DNA of 64,000 bases from UBA1361 sp041656375 (GCA_964410505.1 CAYPGR010000003.1:39234-103233); one strand, 5' to 3'; shown: positions 1-9,689, counted from the stretch's first letter. Notes: generated by a model from the letters alone, not told the origin. A program made the numbers and translations.

Positions 1-288
1 TTTGAAATCACCACGACCGGCGATGAGTTCTTCTTAATTAGTAGTAAGACCCATACCTACGAAGGTCAAGATATTACGGTCAGTACTTATAGTCCCGTCG
101 GAACCTATGATACGACCGGCATCACATCCTTCCAAGAACTTGTCGATCACGTCAATAATAATCTCCTCGCCATTAATGCCCACAACGCAACTGAAATATC
201 TCGCGATGTGAGCTTCACGGTCGTGGCAAAGATTAATGGCGTAGCGGTGTCTGAAAGAACCTACTACTTCACCTTTGTCCCGTTTTAA
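1..288 (+). CDS. C-terminal fragment of an unknown, probably secreted protein
   Basis: An open frame enters from the left edge and stops with TAA at 286-288, giving the last 95 residues of a protein whose start lies outside the window. The sequence is rich in Thr, Val, Phe and Tyr in alternating patterns, as in beta-sandwich extracellular domains, and ends in Phe-Val-Pro-Phe. I do not recognise a family. It has no C-terminal membrane helix and is followed 24 bases later by a clear intrinsic terminator, so it is the last gene of its transcript. Confidence 0.6.
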   Translation, partial: FEITTTGDEFFLISSKTHTYEGQDITVSTYSPVGTYDTTGITSFQELVDHVNNNLLAINAHNATEISRDVSFTVVAKINGVAVSERTYYFTFVPF

Positions 289-312
289 AACGCGTTAACA
301 CGATTGCCAATA

Positions 313-339
313 AACCTTGGTTAACTCCAAGGTTTTTTT
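313..339 (+). terminator. Intrinsic terminator after the first gene
   Basis: An 8-bp perfect stem (AACCTTGG at 313-320, CCAAGGTT at 327-334) with a 6-base loop runs into a seven-T tract. It closes the plus-strand transcript of the partial gene. Confidence 0.85.
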
Positions 340-478
340 ATGACTGAATGTCTACTCATAAGAATGAAACTGTGCCAAGAAAATAAATTTCTATGCATTA
401 TAGAATATAGTTACAAATAATTAATTTTATAATGGGAGTGGAAGATGATTTTTGTTATCTTGCCAAAGGAGCAGAATT

Positions 479-1048
479 ATGAAAAGAATTTATTACTACA
501 TAATTGGGATTATTGCCTTACTTGCTGTGGTAACAGGTTCAACCTGGATTGGGGCCACCAATGGTGAGGTTCGTAAACGCCAAAACGTCATTGAGGCGAC
601 TGGTAATGTCCACGCCAAACTAAGTGGCCGCTATGACAAGGTGACCGCCTTTATTGATGCGATTGAAGACGCAAATGCGACGATTGAAAGTTATCTCACG
701 ATCATTGCTGATGCGCGGACAGCTTTTGCGAATGCCATTGCTGCAAGCGACCTAGACGCTGCCAATGAAGCGGCTGATACTATCGATGCGACTTTTATCG
801 ATTTAGTCTCCTACATGGAAGATAATCCGTCTTCATATAATACAGTAGACCTCTATAGTGGTTATATGGCCGAATTTGCAGCTTCTACGAATGCCGTCAT
901 CGTCGCGGTGACCACCTATAACAAAGAAGTCAATGCCTATAACACCCATATTGAAACCTTCCCAAACCTCATCTTTCTTCAAGGGAAAACCCCTTATGAA
1001 ACATGGGCCATTACCAACTATAATACGACCCTTCCGACCTTTAATTAG
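479..1048 (+). CDS. lemA: LemA family membrane protein
   Basis: The protein has one N-terminal membrane helix (about residues 4-26), then a long helical, Ala/Asp/Asn-rich region with the spacing of LemA proteins. Known LemA proteins are single-pass, N-terminus-out proteins of unclear role, often encoded beside TPM-domain proteins, as here. I placed the start at ATG 479, not the upstream TTG at 452, because a strong ribosome site (AAAGGAG, 465-471) lies 7 bases before it; this gives 189 residues, near the usual size. A TATAAT hexamer at 428-433 may be its -10 box, but no good -35 is visible. The TPM gene follows after 8 bases, so the two are co-transcribed. Confidence 0.75.
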   Translation: MKRIYYYIIGIIALLAVVTGSTWIGATNGEVRKRQNVIEATGNVHAKLSGRYDKVTAFIDAIEDANATIESYLTIIADARTAFANAIAASDLDAANEAADTIDATFIDLVSYMEDNPSSYNTVDLYSGYMAEFAASTNAVIVAVTTYNKEVNAYNTHIETFPNLIFLQGKTPYETWAITNYNTTLPTFN

Positions 1049-1056
1049 GACGTAAC

Positions 1057-1869
1057 ATGAAGGCATTCACCCAAACACTAAAAAAGTTCTTCCTCATTTT
1101 TTTAGCGATATTTTTAACCGGTTGTACGAGTTCTGGATTTTATCAATCCAACGCCTTTTATATTAATGACCGGGCGGGTGCTTTACTTAGTTCCACTGAA
1201 TATTTAATTTATACATACTCAAAAAATCTCGATCAAAAAGATTCACAAGTCCAAGCATTTCGTGATCAAAAACTAAATGGAACGCAACTGGTGGTTGCAA
1301 CCCACCTCGGAGAACCCGATAGTATCGATACCACCGCCATCTTTGATAAATGGAAAATTGGGACGAATGATCTCGGCTTCCTAATTATGCTTTATTTTGA
1401 AGAATCTCCAACTGAAGAGTATCTTTTTAATTACCTCGGGATGACTTGGGAAATTAGTGATACTTTATCAGGTTATATTTCAATGACCCGGGTTGATCAA
1501 ATCTATCAAGCCACCTGGAATAGTAGCGCTACCCAAAATAACCATCCAGGTGATTACGATTATTGGTTAGCGGATTTTTATGTCGGGGTCCTCAAAGAAA
1601 TATATTTAGAAGTATATGGTTATACGAGTTTTGCCGATGACGACATTATGGAAGCATATGAAAATGATCAATATGAATCGTTTTATGCTTATTTACCTGA
1701 TGAAAGTTTTAATATTCACGCGATCCCGTGGTATGTCTACGTTCTCGGTGTGATCATCTTGATCTTAATCTTAAGCGGTCGGTGGTGGTATGTTTTAATC
1801 TTCTTCCGAGTCCCTGGGAGTAATCGTGGGGGCGGCGGCCGTTCCGGTGGTTACCGCTATACGAAGTAA
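1057..1869 (+). CDS. TPM-domain (YgcG-like) membrane lipoprotein
   Basis: The protein starts with a lipoprotein signal ending in Leu-Thr-Gly-Cys (Cys23). A TPM-type domain follows, recognisable by the Tyr-Ile-Asn-Asp-Arg-Ala-Gly-Ala-Leu-Leu opening near residue 36 and the Gly-Thr-Gln-Leu-Val-Val-Ala-Thr strand. A membrane helix lies near residues 226-243, and the tail is Gly/Arg-rich (Gly-Gly-Gly-Gly-Arg-Ser-Gly-Gly), typical of YgcG relatives. The family is thought to act on membrane-protein turnover or as a phosphatase fold; its substrate is unknown. It directly follows lemA, the standard pairing. The stop is one base from the convergent stop of the next gene. Confidence 0.75.
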   Translation: MKAFTQTLKKFFLIFLAIFLTGCTSSGFYQSNAFYINDRAGALLSSTEYLIYTYSKNLDQKDSQVQAFRDQKLNGTQLVVATHLGEPDSIDTTAIFDKWKIGTNDLGFLIMLYFEESPTEEYLFNYLGMTWEISDTLSGYISMTRVDQIYQATWNSSATQNNHPGDYDYWLADFYVGVLKEIYLEVYGYTSFADDDIMEAYENDQYESFYAYLPDESFNIHAIPWYVYVLGVIILILILSGRWWYVLIFFRVPGSNRGGGGRSGGYRYTK

Positions 1870-1870
1870 A

Positions 1871-2320
1871 CTATTCGTTTTCATTTTCATTTAAATAATC
1901 ATCAAGGTCTCGTTCTCTTATTTTTTGTCGTCTTTTATGAAAAGTTTTAATCTCAGCAGTGGTCGGTTTTTTAAAGGTCACGGTATTGGTTTTAACCCCG
2001 CGGATATTTGTATAATTAGGTTCATTCACTAGCCGATCACGAAATAGATCGACATTTTGCCTTGTTTTCTTATTCCAATAAGGATCTTTCACTAATTGTT
2101 CACGAAGCATCTCATAGGTTTCACGGGTAATTTCGGTGGGCCCTTTTAAACACCAATCGGGATGATCACGTTTAACCCCGCCCATTTTCTTGGCTTTGGC
2201 ACTGGCTTCTTTCTTGCTGAAAGCTTTGACGGGGATATCGAGCGGCAAATATTTGTCACGACCAACATGGCCAAATTTACAGGTCACAACATAATGCTTA
2301 CGGGTAGTAAAAAATGGCAT
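1871..2320 (-). CDS. Hypothetical protein, 149 residues, Lys/Arg-rich
   Basis: This is a small, soluble, basic protein with no signal peptide or membrane helix. The N-terminal third carries Cys-Lys-Phe-Gly-His-Val-Gly, which could be half of a metal site, and the C-terminal half is rich in Lys and Arg with an acidic tail (Asn-Glu-Asn-Glu-Asn-Glu). I do not recognise the family. The start ATG at 2320 has AGAGG upstream. It converges with the TPM gene with no space for a terminator. An RNA or nucleoprotein role would fit the charge, but this is a guess. Confidence 0.6.
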   Translation of the reverse strand: MPFFTTRKHYVVTCKFGHVGRDKYLPLDIPVKAFSKKEASAKAKKMGGVKRDHPDWCLKGPTEITRETYEMLREQLVKDPYWNKKTRQNVDLFRDRLVNEPNYTNIRGVKTNTVTFKKPTTAEIKTFHKRRQKIRERDLDDYLNENENE

Positions 2321-2539
2321 ATGGCCTCTTTCTATATAAATTTCTTATAACTAATACTTATATCTTACCGCAAAAGCAACCCTTTGAAAAGATAAGGGGC
2401 GACTTTTAAGACTATCTCCATCATTCTTTAATATGCTAATATTAAAAGTAAGAAACATGACTTCTGCTGCATCAAGTTATTGCTGTACCTTCATGTTCGC
2501 TACCATAAAACGTCTATCAAGAAAGAATGAGGATCTTGT

Positions 2540-5500
2540 ATGAAAAAAGGATATCGTAATTTCTTTACCCTCCTAATCATTGGGTTAATTGGTTTGGGCG
2601 TCCCCCGTTGGACGAAGGATCAATCCATTATCGATACAAAGGCCGCTGAAACAACGACCGTTTACTTTCGGGCGAATGAAAACTGGCGTTTAGACAATGC
2701 CCGTTTTGCAGCTTGGATTTGGCTTAACGGTGGGATCGACGGGACTTGGGTCAATTTAACCCCCACTCCGGCTGAAACTGAGATCTATCAAGTAGCGATC
2801 CCTAATGTGGGCTATGACCGCATTATCTTTGCGCGCATGAATCGTGCAATCCCAACCAATAGTTGGACCTGGGGCAAAGATGATGGTCCCCTTTGGAATC
2901 AATCCGAAGATATCACGCTTGACTTTACAAGTGGTGACAACATGTACTCGATGTTTGAAGAACGATGGGGCCTTGATGGTGACGGCAATAATTATGGACA
3001 AGTGATTGGTTATTGGACAAAATATGTGCCAATTATTATTGAACCGCCTTCATCAAGTGAAGAAACGTCTGAATCCTCGGAAACGCCAGCGATTGAAGCA
3101 TCAATATACACCATTCATTATTGGCGGAATGACCTCAAGCAAGCCAATTACGACTTATGGCTCTGGAGTGATGGTCAAGCCGGTCAAGCTTACTCCTTTA
3201 CGAGTAGTGATGATTATGGTCGTGTCTTCCAAATTGCCTCCACCAACTTTAAAAATCCGCCCTACCTCTATTTGATTGTTCGTTTTGGAGACTGGGTCCA
3301 ACAAACACCAGACATTAAAATTGATGTGCGCGATTATCCAATCGTTGAAGATGGTAGCGGCATCAAACGTCGCCACTTCTATTTAGTCGATATGGAAACA
3401 ACCATCTATAAAAGTGCGGAAGAAGCAAAAGGCGAAAAACTTTTAAGTGCCCGCTTTACAAATACGAGTGAACTGAGTGTTGAAACGTATAAAGAGCCTT
3501 TATCCTACCGCGTCCTTCGTGATGAACTCCCAATCACCAATGGCACTGCCGTCACCACTTATCATCCAAGTGCTTATCGGTGGTCGTTTAAAATCAACAC
3601 CGGAGAAATTGTTGATTTAGTCAAGGATTACGAAGTTGAAGTAACCTTTAAAGCAACCGAAGTTATTAAAATCAAAACAGCAACCTTTGACGGCCTCTTT
3701 GATACGAGTTTCTTTATTGATAATTACACCTATAGTGGCAGTGACCTCGGGGTCACCTACACCTCAAGTGCGACCACCATTAAAGCGTGGGCACCAACAA
3801 CAAAAGACCTTAAACTAAGAATATATAATAATGGAACCCCAAAACGGGTCAGTAGTGCGCTCGGCAATGACGAGTATACTGAACACGCCTTTATACGTGG
3901 TGACAAAGGGGTTTGGTCAGTAACTTTAAACGGCGACTACCACGGCAAATACTACACATTCTTTGCCACGAATAGTAGCGGTAGTGATGAATTCGCCGAT
4001 CCATACGCCAAAGCCAGTGGTGTCAATGGTATTCGCGGCATGATTGTTGATTTTTCTAAAACAAACCCAACAGGTTGGGATAATGTCGTCCTCTCCACCA
4101 AAAAAGCCACCGAAATTGTTCCTTATGAACTTCATGTGAGCGACTTAACCGCTGATGATACATGGAACGGAACTGAATCGAACCGTTATAAGTTCTTAGG
4201 CTTAATTGAAAGTGGCACGACTTATACCGAAGACGAAAAAATGGTCAGAACCGGTTTTGATCATATTAAAGAACTTGGCATTAATGCCCTGCAAATACTC
4301 CCCTTCTATGATCAAGAAAATGACGAGACCAATATGGAATTTAACTGGGGTTATAACCCTAAAAACTATAATGTCCTTGAAGGGGGTTATAGTAGTGATC
4401 CGTATAACGGTCTCGCCAGAATTAATGAATTCAAGCAAGTCGTTCAAGCGTACGCTAAATATGACATTCGTATCATTATGGACGTAGTCTATAATCACGT
4501 CGCCAGTATTAGTCAGCATAGTTTCTCAAAACTAAATCCTGGTTACTACTTCCGTTATAGCGGTGAATCTCCTAGTAACGCCAGTGGGGTTGGTAATGAC
4601 ACCGCATCCGAACGGATCATGTTTGAACGCTATATGGTTGATTCAACGTACTTCTGGGCCACTGAATATAAGCTCGGCGGCTTCCGGTTTGACTTAATGG
4701 GTCTTCATACCGTCGATGCGATGAATGCCGTTAAGACAAAACTTAATACGTATCGAAGTGACATTGTCGTCTATGGTGAACCCTGGGATATGGATGGCAC
4801 CGTGATGAGTGTCCGTAAAGACTTAGCTAAGCACGCAAACTTATATAAAACCCCTGGTGTTGGCGGCTTTAACGATCAAATACGCGACGCCATTAAAGGT
4901 GATTCAAGCGGCTCAGGTCGCGGTTGGGTCCAACTTGGGGCCTCGCAAATTGATCCCAACATGCTCGGTAAAATTAAAGACGGGATGATGGGGAAAGTGA
5001 CCGGCGGAACCACCGATCCAAATCAAGTTGTAAACTATATCTCAGTCCATGATAACTACGCCATCTTTGATAAACTTCAAGTCGCCGGAAGACCAGATTA
5101 TGATATCGCACGGATCAAACTCCAAAGTGTCCAAGCCGAAGCGATGTCGCTTTTATCACAAGGGATGGGCTTTATCCACGCCGGCAGTGAAATCATGCGC
5201 TCTAAGCCCCTTAGTCCTGGATTCTTTGATCATAACTCCTATAAATCACCTTACAGTGTCAACTCGATTAAATGGGATGAAAAATGGGATAACCTCGTCT
5301 ACCATAACTATTACCGGCAAATGATTGCCCTTAAAACAAAAGCGGGCGCCTTTAACCAAAACAGTCGGACCACACTTGATAATGGTGGAGCCGGCGTTGA
5401 AACAAAAGCCAATAACCTCATCAAATTAACCTACACTTTAAATAATGATGTCTACACGATTTATCACTTCGGTATTGGTACACGGGCTGATATCACTGAC

Positions 5501-5944
5501 GTGGGCGGTCAAGAAGTCGTCCTTGATACGAGCGGTGTTCTTAAAACCGGAGCCATTGCCCCAAATAGTTTCCGGATTAATTCAAACACCACGCTCGTGA
5601 CCCGTAACGTCCGCGATCGCGGTGCAATTGATCCAACAATCGTCACTGATATTCCTTATCTTGATGGTACCGATCCAATTGATCCAGGTGACTCTTCTTC
5701 TTCAATGCCGACTACAACGTCTTTACCTGATAATCCAACAAGTGGCGATAGTGGCAGTACAAGTGGAAACACGAGTGATGTCCCACCAAGTAGTGGTAGC
5801 AACAGTGAGCCAGGAACGAGTGAACCAGGGAATGACCAACCACTTAGCACACCCGTTATTATTACAGCCTCAGTGGTTGGGGCCGGTTCAATCGGCGGTA
5901 TTGTCTACTTGATTGTCAAATTACTCGGCAAAAAACGTCTATAA
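2540..5944 (+). CDS. pulA: Surface-anchored type I pullulanase (GH13)
   Basis: This is a secreted debranching enzyme for alpha-1,6 links of pullulan, glycogen or amylopectin. Order: signal peptide (1 to about 36), a carbohydrate-binding module (about 40-165), a Ser/Glu linker, a CBM41/PUD-type module (about 188-297), a linking domain, a CBM48-like domain (about 400-505) and a GH13 barrel (about 525-930). The type I pullulanase mark Asn-Trp-Gly-Tyr-Asn-Pro is at 602-607. The expected catalytic residues are Asp718 (Phe-Arg-Phe-Asp), Glu747 (Tyr-Gly-Glu-Pro-Trp) and Asp838 (Val-His-Asp-Asn). A Ser/Thr/Gly linker then leads to a C-terminal helix and Gly-Lys-Lys-Arg-Leu tail (1104-1134), with no LPXTG. 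The start has AGGA upstream. It opens an alpha-glucan locus. Confidence 0.92.
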   Translation: MKKGYRNFFTLLIIGLIGLGVPRWTKDQSIIDTKAAETTTVYFRANENWRLDNARFAAWIWLNGGIDGTWVNLTPTPAETEIYQVAIPNVGYDRIIFARMNRAIPTNSWTWGKDDGPLWNQSEDITLDFTSGDNMYSMFEERWGLDGDGNNYGQVIGYWTKYVPIIIEPPSSSEETSESSETPAIEASIYTIHYWRNDLKQANYDLWLWSDGQAGQAYSFTSSDDYGRVFQIASTNFKNPPYLYLIVRFGDWVQQTPDIKIDVRDYPIVEDGSGIKRRHFYLVDMETTIYKSAEEAKGEKLLSARFTNTSELSVETYKEPLSYRVLRDELPITNGTAVTTYHPSAYRWSFKINTGEIVDLVKDYEVEVTFKATEVIKIKTATFDGLFDTSFFIDNYTYSGSDLGVTYTSSATTIKAWAPTTKDLKLRIYNNGTPKRVSSALGNDEYTEHAFIRGDKGVWSVTLNGDYHGKYYTFFATNSSGSDEFADPYAKASGVNGIRGMIVDFSKTNPTGWDNVVLSTKKATEIVPYELHVSDLTADDTWNGTESNRYKFLGLIESGTTYTEDEKMVRTGFDHIKELGINALQILPFYDQENDETNMEFNWGYNPKNYNVLEGGYSSDPYNGLARINEFKQVVQAYAKYDIRIIMDVVYNHVASISQHSFSKLNPGYYFRYSGESPSNASGVGNDTASERIMFERYMVDSTYFWATEYKLGGFRFDLMGLHTVDAMNAVKTKLNTYRSDIVVYGEPWDMDGTVMSVRKDLAKHANLYKTPGVGGFNDQIRDAIKGDSSGSGRGWVQLGASQIDPNMLGKIKDGMMGKVTGGTTDPNQVVNYISVHDNYAIFDKLQVAGRPDYDIARIKLQSVQAEAMSLLSQGMGFIHAGSEIMRSKPLSPGFFDHNSYKSPYSVNSIKWDEKWDNLVYHNYYRQMIALKTKAGAFNQNSRTTLDNGGAGVETKANNLIKLTYTLNNDVYTIYHFGIGTRADITDVGGQEVVLDTSGVLKTGAIAPNSFRINSNTTLVTRNVRDRGAIDPTIVTDIPYLDGTDPIDPGDSSSSMPTTTSLPDNPTSGDSGSTSGNTSDVPPSSGSNSEPGTSEPGNDQPLSTPVIITASVVGAGSIGGIVYLIVKLLGKKRL

Positions 5945-5960
5945 CGAATCGATCAGAAAA

Positions 5961-5982
5961 AAGAAGAGGGTGACCTCTTCTT
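5961..5982 (-). terminator. Terminator hairpin between convergent pulA and cotH-like genes
   Basis: A perfect 9-bp stem (5961-5969 with 5974-5982) has a GTGA tetraloop. On the minus strand it is followed by six T, so it mainly serves the CotH-like gene; the plus side, with a weaker T-rich tail, may also stop pulA transcription. Confidence 0.8.
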
Positions 5983-6002
5983 ATACTTTGTAAAAAGTAA
6001 TC

Positions 6003-7847
6003 TTAACTTAAATGCGTCGTAACGGCATTCTTCATACTATTAATAAAGTTTGTCATGAATGTCGTGTTATTAAAGGGCGAGACATAATATGCAGGATTAT
6101 CTTTATCGGCAGGGCGGTCAAGGTCGCTTCCGCTTTTAGTATTGTAAGTCGCCTTATAGGTGTTAAAGAGGTTATTGAAGGTGGTGTTCGTATAGAAAGA
6201 ATCATTATTAAGGGACAGAATATAACTGACGTATTGATCACGGTAGGCTTGATTCATCGTAATATTATGATACGGGCGTTCATTATTATTTGAGGTAAGA
6301 ATCGTGTACCAGAAGAGTCGATTTTCTTGCCATCCACTTGTATCCATGAGGTAACGGGTTTCAAATGGTGAGGCGCCAAACATCCGTGTGTTGCCTGCGT
6401 CCCATGTTAAGCCTAATCCCCAGTCATAGTCGTAGGGAATAAAGTAGGCTTTATTATTTTGACTTGGATTAAAGAAAATATAATAGTTATTGCCCCAGTT
6501 ACGCATATCATCAATATTACCCATTAAGTAAGAGACAGCGGCATACTTTAAGAAACTATTGATATCAATGACAGCTTCAAGCGCTGGTGCGAATTCGCCA
6601 ACTGACTTTCCTTCGTTATCTTTTAAGACTTTCATCAAATTGATCAGTTTCGCAAATGGATTGGCGGCAGTGTCGTCATATTCTTTCGCGTCATACGCTG
6701 GTGTATAACCGCGGAATTTATCTTCTTCGCCGATGACGGCATCGGCGATAAGTTGATCGTCATTCCACCTTAAATCTTCATAACGGAGGCTACCTTTTAC
6801 ATCTTGTTCACTTGGCGATGGTTTACCCCAACCCACTTTATAAAGTTCGCCCGCCGCGGCGGCTTTCGGGAAATAACGACGTAATAAATGTTTATCAACC
6901 GGTTCATTAATCGTCACGAGGCCAAGGCGGGTTCCATTGACATTTAAGGTTGTTAAGGTTGAGTTTTGACTAATAAGACCATGCTTTTGGAAGAAACTAA
7001 AGATGAATGGTTGAATGACTAAAGAGTCATCGCGCGACTTATTCCATTTAATGTCAATCTTTTTAAGGCCAAGTTTGCCAGATTCGTCACCCATAAAGGT
7101 TCGATCATCGCGCACTTTCCATTCTGGGTTAGCGGCTTTTGTCCATGTCTTCTTTAAATTATATGGGATGTATTCATCGGTATCCCAAAGTTCATTAAAT
7201 GATAGTTTAAAGTTCAAGGAATTATAAAAATTGCCGTCATTATCAATAAAATCTTGCCGGGATGTATTACCCTTCATCCGCATCCCAACTTCATAATAGA
7301 CAAATCGTTTTTGATTCATCACGACTTCAAGGGTCACTGGCCAATATAAATCAGCAAGGTTTTGTTCATGAACCCCATATTGTTCAATCCATTGGAAGAT
7401 TTGTTTAGACGCTACAATTTTCAAGGCTAAATCCGTTTCCGGATGCCAAAATTCTAAGTACGCATTCGTTGGTTGAACTTGCGCATCAAGTGGATACGTA
7501 AACCCGTTCGGGAATGGCTTCACAGTATAGTCACCCGCAGTGTAGGTGATGAGCGGATCACTGACAATGTCCGTCGCAAAGGTCGCAATATTGGCCGGGG
7601 CGATATCTTCACTTCCGGGTTCACTTGTGGTTGAGATAATGGATGTTTCTTCGGTCCCACTAATAATGGAATCAAAGATACTCGTTACATCTTCTGAAAT
7701 GACCTCAGGTTCGGTTACTGATTCACTAGCCGAACCTTCGGAAACTTGTGATGTTGTGTTAGGTTGACTAAGTAAGTCTTCAAGAGTTGCACATCCCGAT
7801 AGGATTAAAGCAAAGGCAAGAAGACCCACACTTTTTCTAAATCGCAT
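6003..7847 (-). CDS. CotH-kinase family lipoprotein
   Basis: The protein has a lipoprotein signal ending Leu-Ser-Gly-Cys, a Ser/Thr/Glu-rich linker of about 80 residues, and then a CotH-like domain covering most of its 614 residues. Signs of the family are a Glu-Pro-Val-Asp-Lys-His segment near 312-325 and Pro-Tyr-Asp-Tyr-Asp-Trp-Gly near 469-475, preceded by Asn-Trp-Gly-Asn-Asn-Tyr. CotH proteins are atypical secreted protein kinases, known from spore coats but also found on bacterial surface and polysaccharide-degrading systems. I chose ATG 7847, not 7889, because GGAGGA lies 6 bases upstream and the lipoprotein signal then begins correctly. It lies among starch-active genes, so its targets may be surface glycosidases; that is inference. 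Confidence 0.82.
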   Translation of the reverse strand: MRFRKSVGLLAFALILSGCATLEDLLSQPNTTSQVSEGSASESVTEPEVISEDVTSIFDSIISGTEETSIISTTSEPGSEDIAPANIATFATDIVSDPLITYTAGDYTVKPFPNGFTYPLDAQVQPTNAYLEFWHPETDLALKIVASKQIFQWIEQYGVHEQNLADLYWPVTLEVVMNQKRFVYYEVGMRMKGNTSRQDFIDNDGNFYNSLNFKLSFNELWDTDEYIPYNLKKTWTKAANPEWKVRDDRTFMGDESGKLGLKKIDIKWNKSRDDSLVIQPFIFSFFQKHGLISQNSTLTTLNVNGTRLGLVTINEPVDKHLLRRYFPKAAAAGELYKVGWGKPSPSEQDVKGSLRYEDLRWNDDQLIADAVIGEEDKFRGYTPAYDAKEYDDTAANPFAKLINLMKVLKDNEGKSVGEFAPALEAVIDINSFLKYAAVSYLMGNIDDMRNWGNNYYIFFNPSQNNKAYFIPYDYDWGLGLTWDAGNTRMFGASPFETRYLMDTSGWQENRLFWYTILTSNNNERPYHNITMNQAYRDQYVSYILSLNNDSFYTNTTFNNLFNTYKATYNTKSGSDLDRPADKDNPAYYVSPFNNTTFMTNFINSMKNAVTTHLS

Positions 7848-7918
7848 TAAAAATCCTCCAATCTTAATTACATTTTCATTATAACGCATATCAATAACAC
7901 GTGAAGGAATTATGAAAA

Positions 7919-7938
7919 GGGGACATTTTAATGTCCCC
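7919..7938 (-). terminator. Terminator after the carbohydrate-binding surface protein
   Basis: Nine complementary bases (GGGGACATT at 7919-7927, AATGTCCCC at 7930-7938) form a hairpin 18 bases past the stop of the 7957-9534 gene. On the minus strand it is followed by CTTTTCAT, a modest T-tract. Confidence 0.65.
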
Positions 7939-7956
7939 CTACATCATTAATCGATC

Positions 7957-9534
7957 TTAGGCATTCTTTTTTCTTAGTTTAAGGAAGGCAAGCGCGCCAA
8001 ATGCGAATAAAGAAATGACTACCAATAGGCTGACATTCGTGCTCGTTTTTTGAATCATTCGATAAGGGCTAATCGATTCACCACTTGGTAAGGTTGCTGA
8101 CTTTTGAGCCATTAAGTTGTACTTTGCAAGCGCATCCGTATTTGCTGCTACTTCGCGCACGCCAGTACTATAGGCACCAATCGATTCATAGTCTTTAATC
8201 ATGACCCCAGCAAGGAGTCCTTCCATGTTCCATACACCACTCACACGTGGTAAGAAGTTTTCGTCTAACATTGCAAACGCCCCATAACCATTTTCAGCAT
8301 TCGCATCACAAGTTAGATATCCTTCTAATACGCTAGCGAAGAAGGTATTATAAATTCGATCTGTGATGGCGCCTTTGGTAAAGATCCATTCACTTGCGAC
8401 ATAATCGACTTTCCATAGTTTATTATTATCACCTGCAACATAAGGAACGCCAGGAATTTCTAAATCAACTTTAAGGAATGAATTAACGATAGAAAAACCA
8501 ACATTGCCGGTTAAAACTGATTTTGACATATCGTAAAAGGCATAGAAACGATCAACACTTGCAATCGTTACTGCTTTAATAAACCCGGTTGGTTGGTAAA
8601 GTGTTGTGCCAACTTTTAAGGCCCAAGTAAATCCTTCTTCATAATGCCCGGAACGATCAAGCCAAATCCGAACTTTATTAATATCAATCCCCTCAGCGGT
8701 AGGAGTTAAGGTGACAGAATCACGTTCCGTAAAAGTTTTCCATGATGAATCGGCACTATCATAGAGCACTTTCCCATGAACTTGAGTAAGATTCCCTGTT
8801 TGTGCAACCTTATTTGGCCAATCTGGTAGGTCATCAACCCAAGCAGGCGTCTCATTTAAGCTAGCAAAAATTACGCGGTCAAAATTAACGCCGACTAAAT
8901 TTGGAACTAACACCTTATATATGTCTGTATCAACTTCATCCATTACAGTCCATTGTGGGTCTGATCCTGGCGAAACATAAAAGTATGCCCCCATTTTAGT
9001 GGCGCCAATCTTAAATGCACTAGTTGCCCTAAAATAGACAGCTGAACCGGCGACAAATGAAGGGGGTAAAGGGTGATCATTTGGATCATAAGTTCCCCAA
9101 TTACCAGTAGCGTCATTCCATTCTCCTTCTTTTAATGTAAATAGCGGAGAATCATTTTCATAAGTCAAATTTACCGTTTGATCATATTTATTATCCCAAT
9201 TATTTACAGTCGTTGCGGGATTCATTCTCGCAAAGATAAGATTTTGGTATTCAGTAACAGGTGATATTACCTTATATATATCAAGGACATCCGGTTCCGA
9301 AACCAAATCTTTCCACTCGTTTCCCCCGCCATCAGTAAAGAAATAAACGGCAAATCGGGATCCTCCAGTTAACCAGTTTGCATTTGGTTTAAAGTATATT
9401 GTGCTACCAGCGGGAATAGCCGCAGCTTGCGTGGTTGTTACACTATTTTGCTTTAAAGAACTGCCAAAACCAAAGGCTAAGGCAATGGTAGCAAAAAATA
9501 GAAGAAAACGATTATTCACCTTTTTTGGTCTCAT
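7957..9534 (-). CDS. Surface protein with two carbohydrate-binding-like modules
   Basis: A signal peptide (1 to about 37) is followed by two related modules, about residues 41-148 and 165-267. Both open with a Tyr-Phe-(Lys/Arg) motif and share an Ile-Phe-Ala-(Arg/Ser)-(Met/Leu)-Asn core with the first module of the pullulanase. They resemble starch-binding modules of the CBM25/26 kind; the exact family is not certain. The remaining 230 residues are unrecognised. The protein ends with a helix and a Lys-Leu-Arg-Lys-Lys-Asn-Ala tail, a membrane anchor without LPXTG. It has no catalytic domain that I can see, so a glucan-capture role at the cell surface is likely. GGAGGAG precedes the start. Confidence 0.7.
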   Translation of the reverse strand: MRPKKVNNRFLLFFATIALAFGFGSSLKQNSVTTTQAAAIPAGSTIYFKPNANWLTGGSRFAVYFFTDGGGNEWKDLVSEPDVLDIYKVISPVTEYQNLIFARMNPATTVNNWDNKYDQTVNLTYENDSPLFTLKEGEWNDATGNWGTYDPNDHPLPPSFVAGSAVYFRATSAFKIGATKMGAYFYVSPGSDPQWTVMDEVDTDIYKVLVPNLVGVNFDRVIFASLNETPAWVDDLPDWPNKVAQTGNLTQVHGKVLYDSADSSWKTFTERDSVTLTPTAEGIDINKVRIWLDRSGHYEEGFTWALKVGTTLYQPTGFIKAVTIASVDRFYAFYDMSKSVLTGNVGFSIVNSFLKVDLEIPGVPYVAGDNNKLWKVDYVASEWIFTKGAITDRIYNTFFASVLEGYLTCDANAENGYGAFAMLDENFLPRVSGVWNMEGLLAGVMIKDYESIGAYSTGVREVAANTDALAKYNLMAQKSATLPSGESISPYRMIQKTSTNVSLLVVISLFAFGALAFLKLRKKNA

Positions 9535-9576
9535 AAAACTCCTCCGTTTTATATAAAAAATAATTAACTTACTTTA

Positions 9577-9605
9577 ATTTTTGCGGAAATACGCCGTTTT
9601 GTCAA
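9577..9605 (-). promoter_or_regulatory. Possible promoter of the carbohydrate-binding surface protein
   Basis: On the minus strand TTGACA (9600-9605) is separated by 17 bases from AAAAAT (9577-9582), which matches the -10 consensus at four of six positions. Distance to the start codon is about 45 bases. Confidence 0.35.
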
Positions 9606-9689
9606 TGAAATAAGGTGTTTTATGACTTTAAAAAGCGTGAAAAGATAGAATTCTTAAGATGTATCGATTATTTATCAGCTCAAGGAAGT

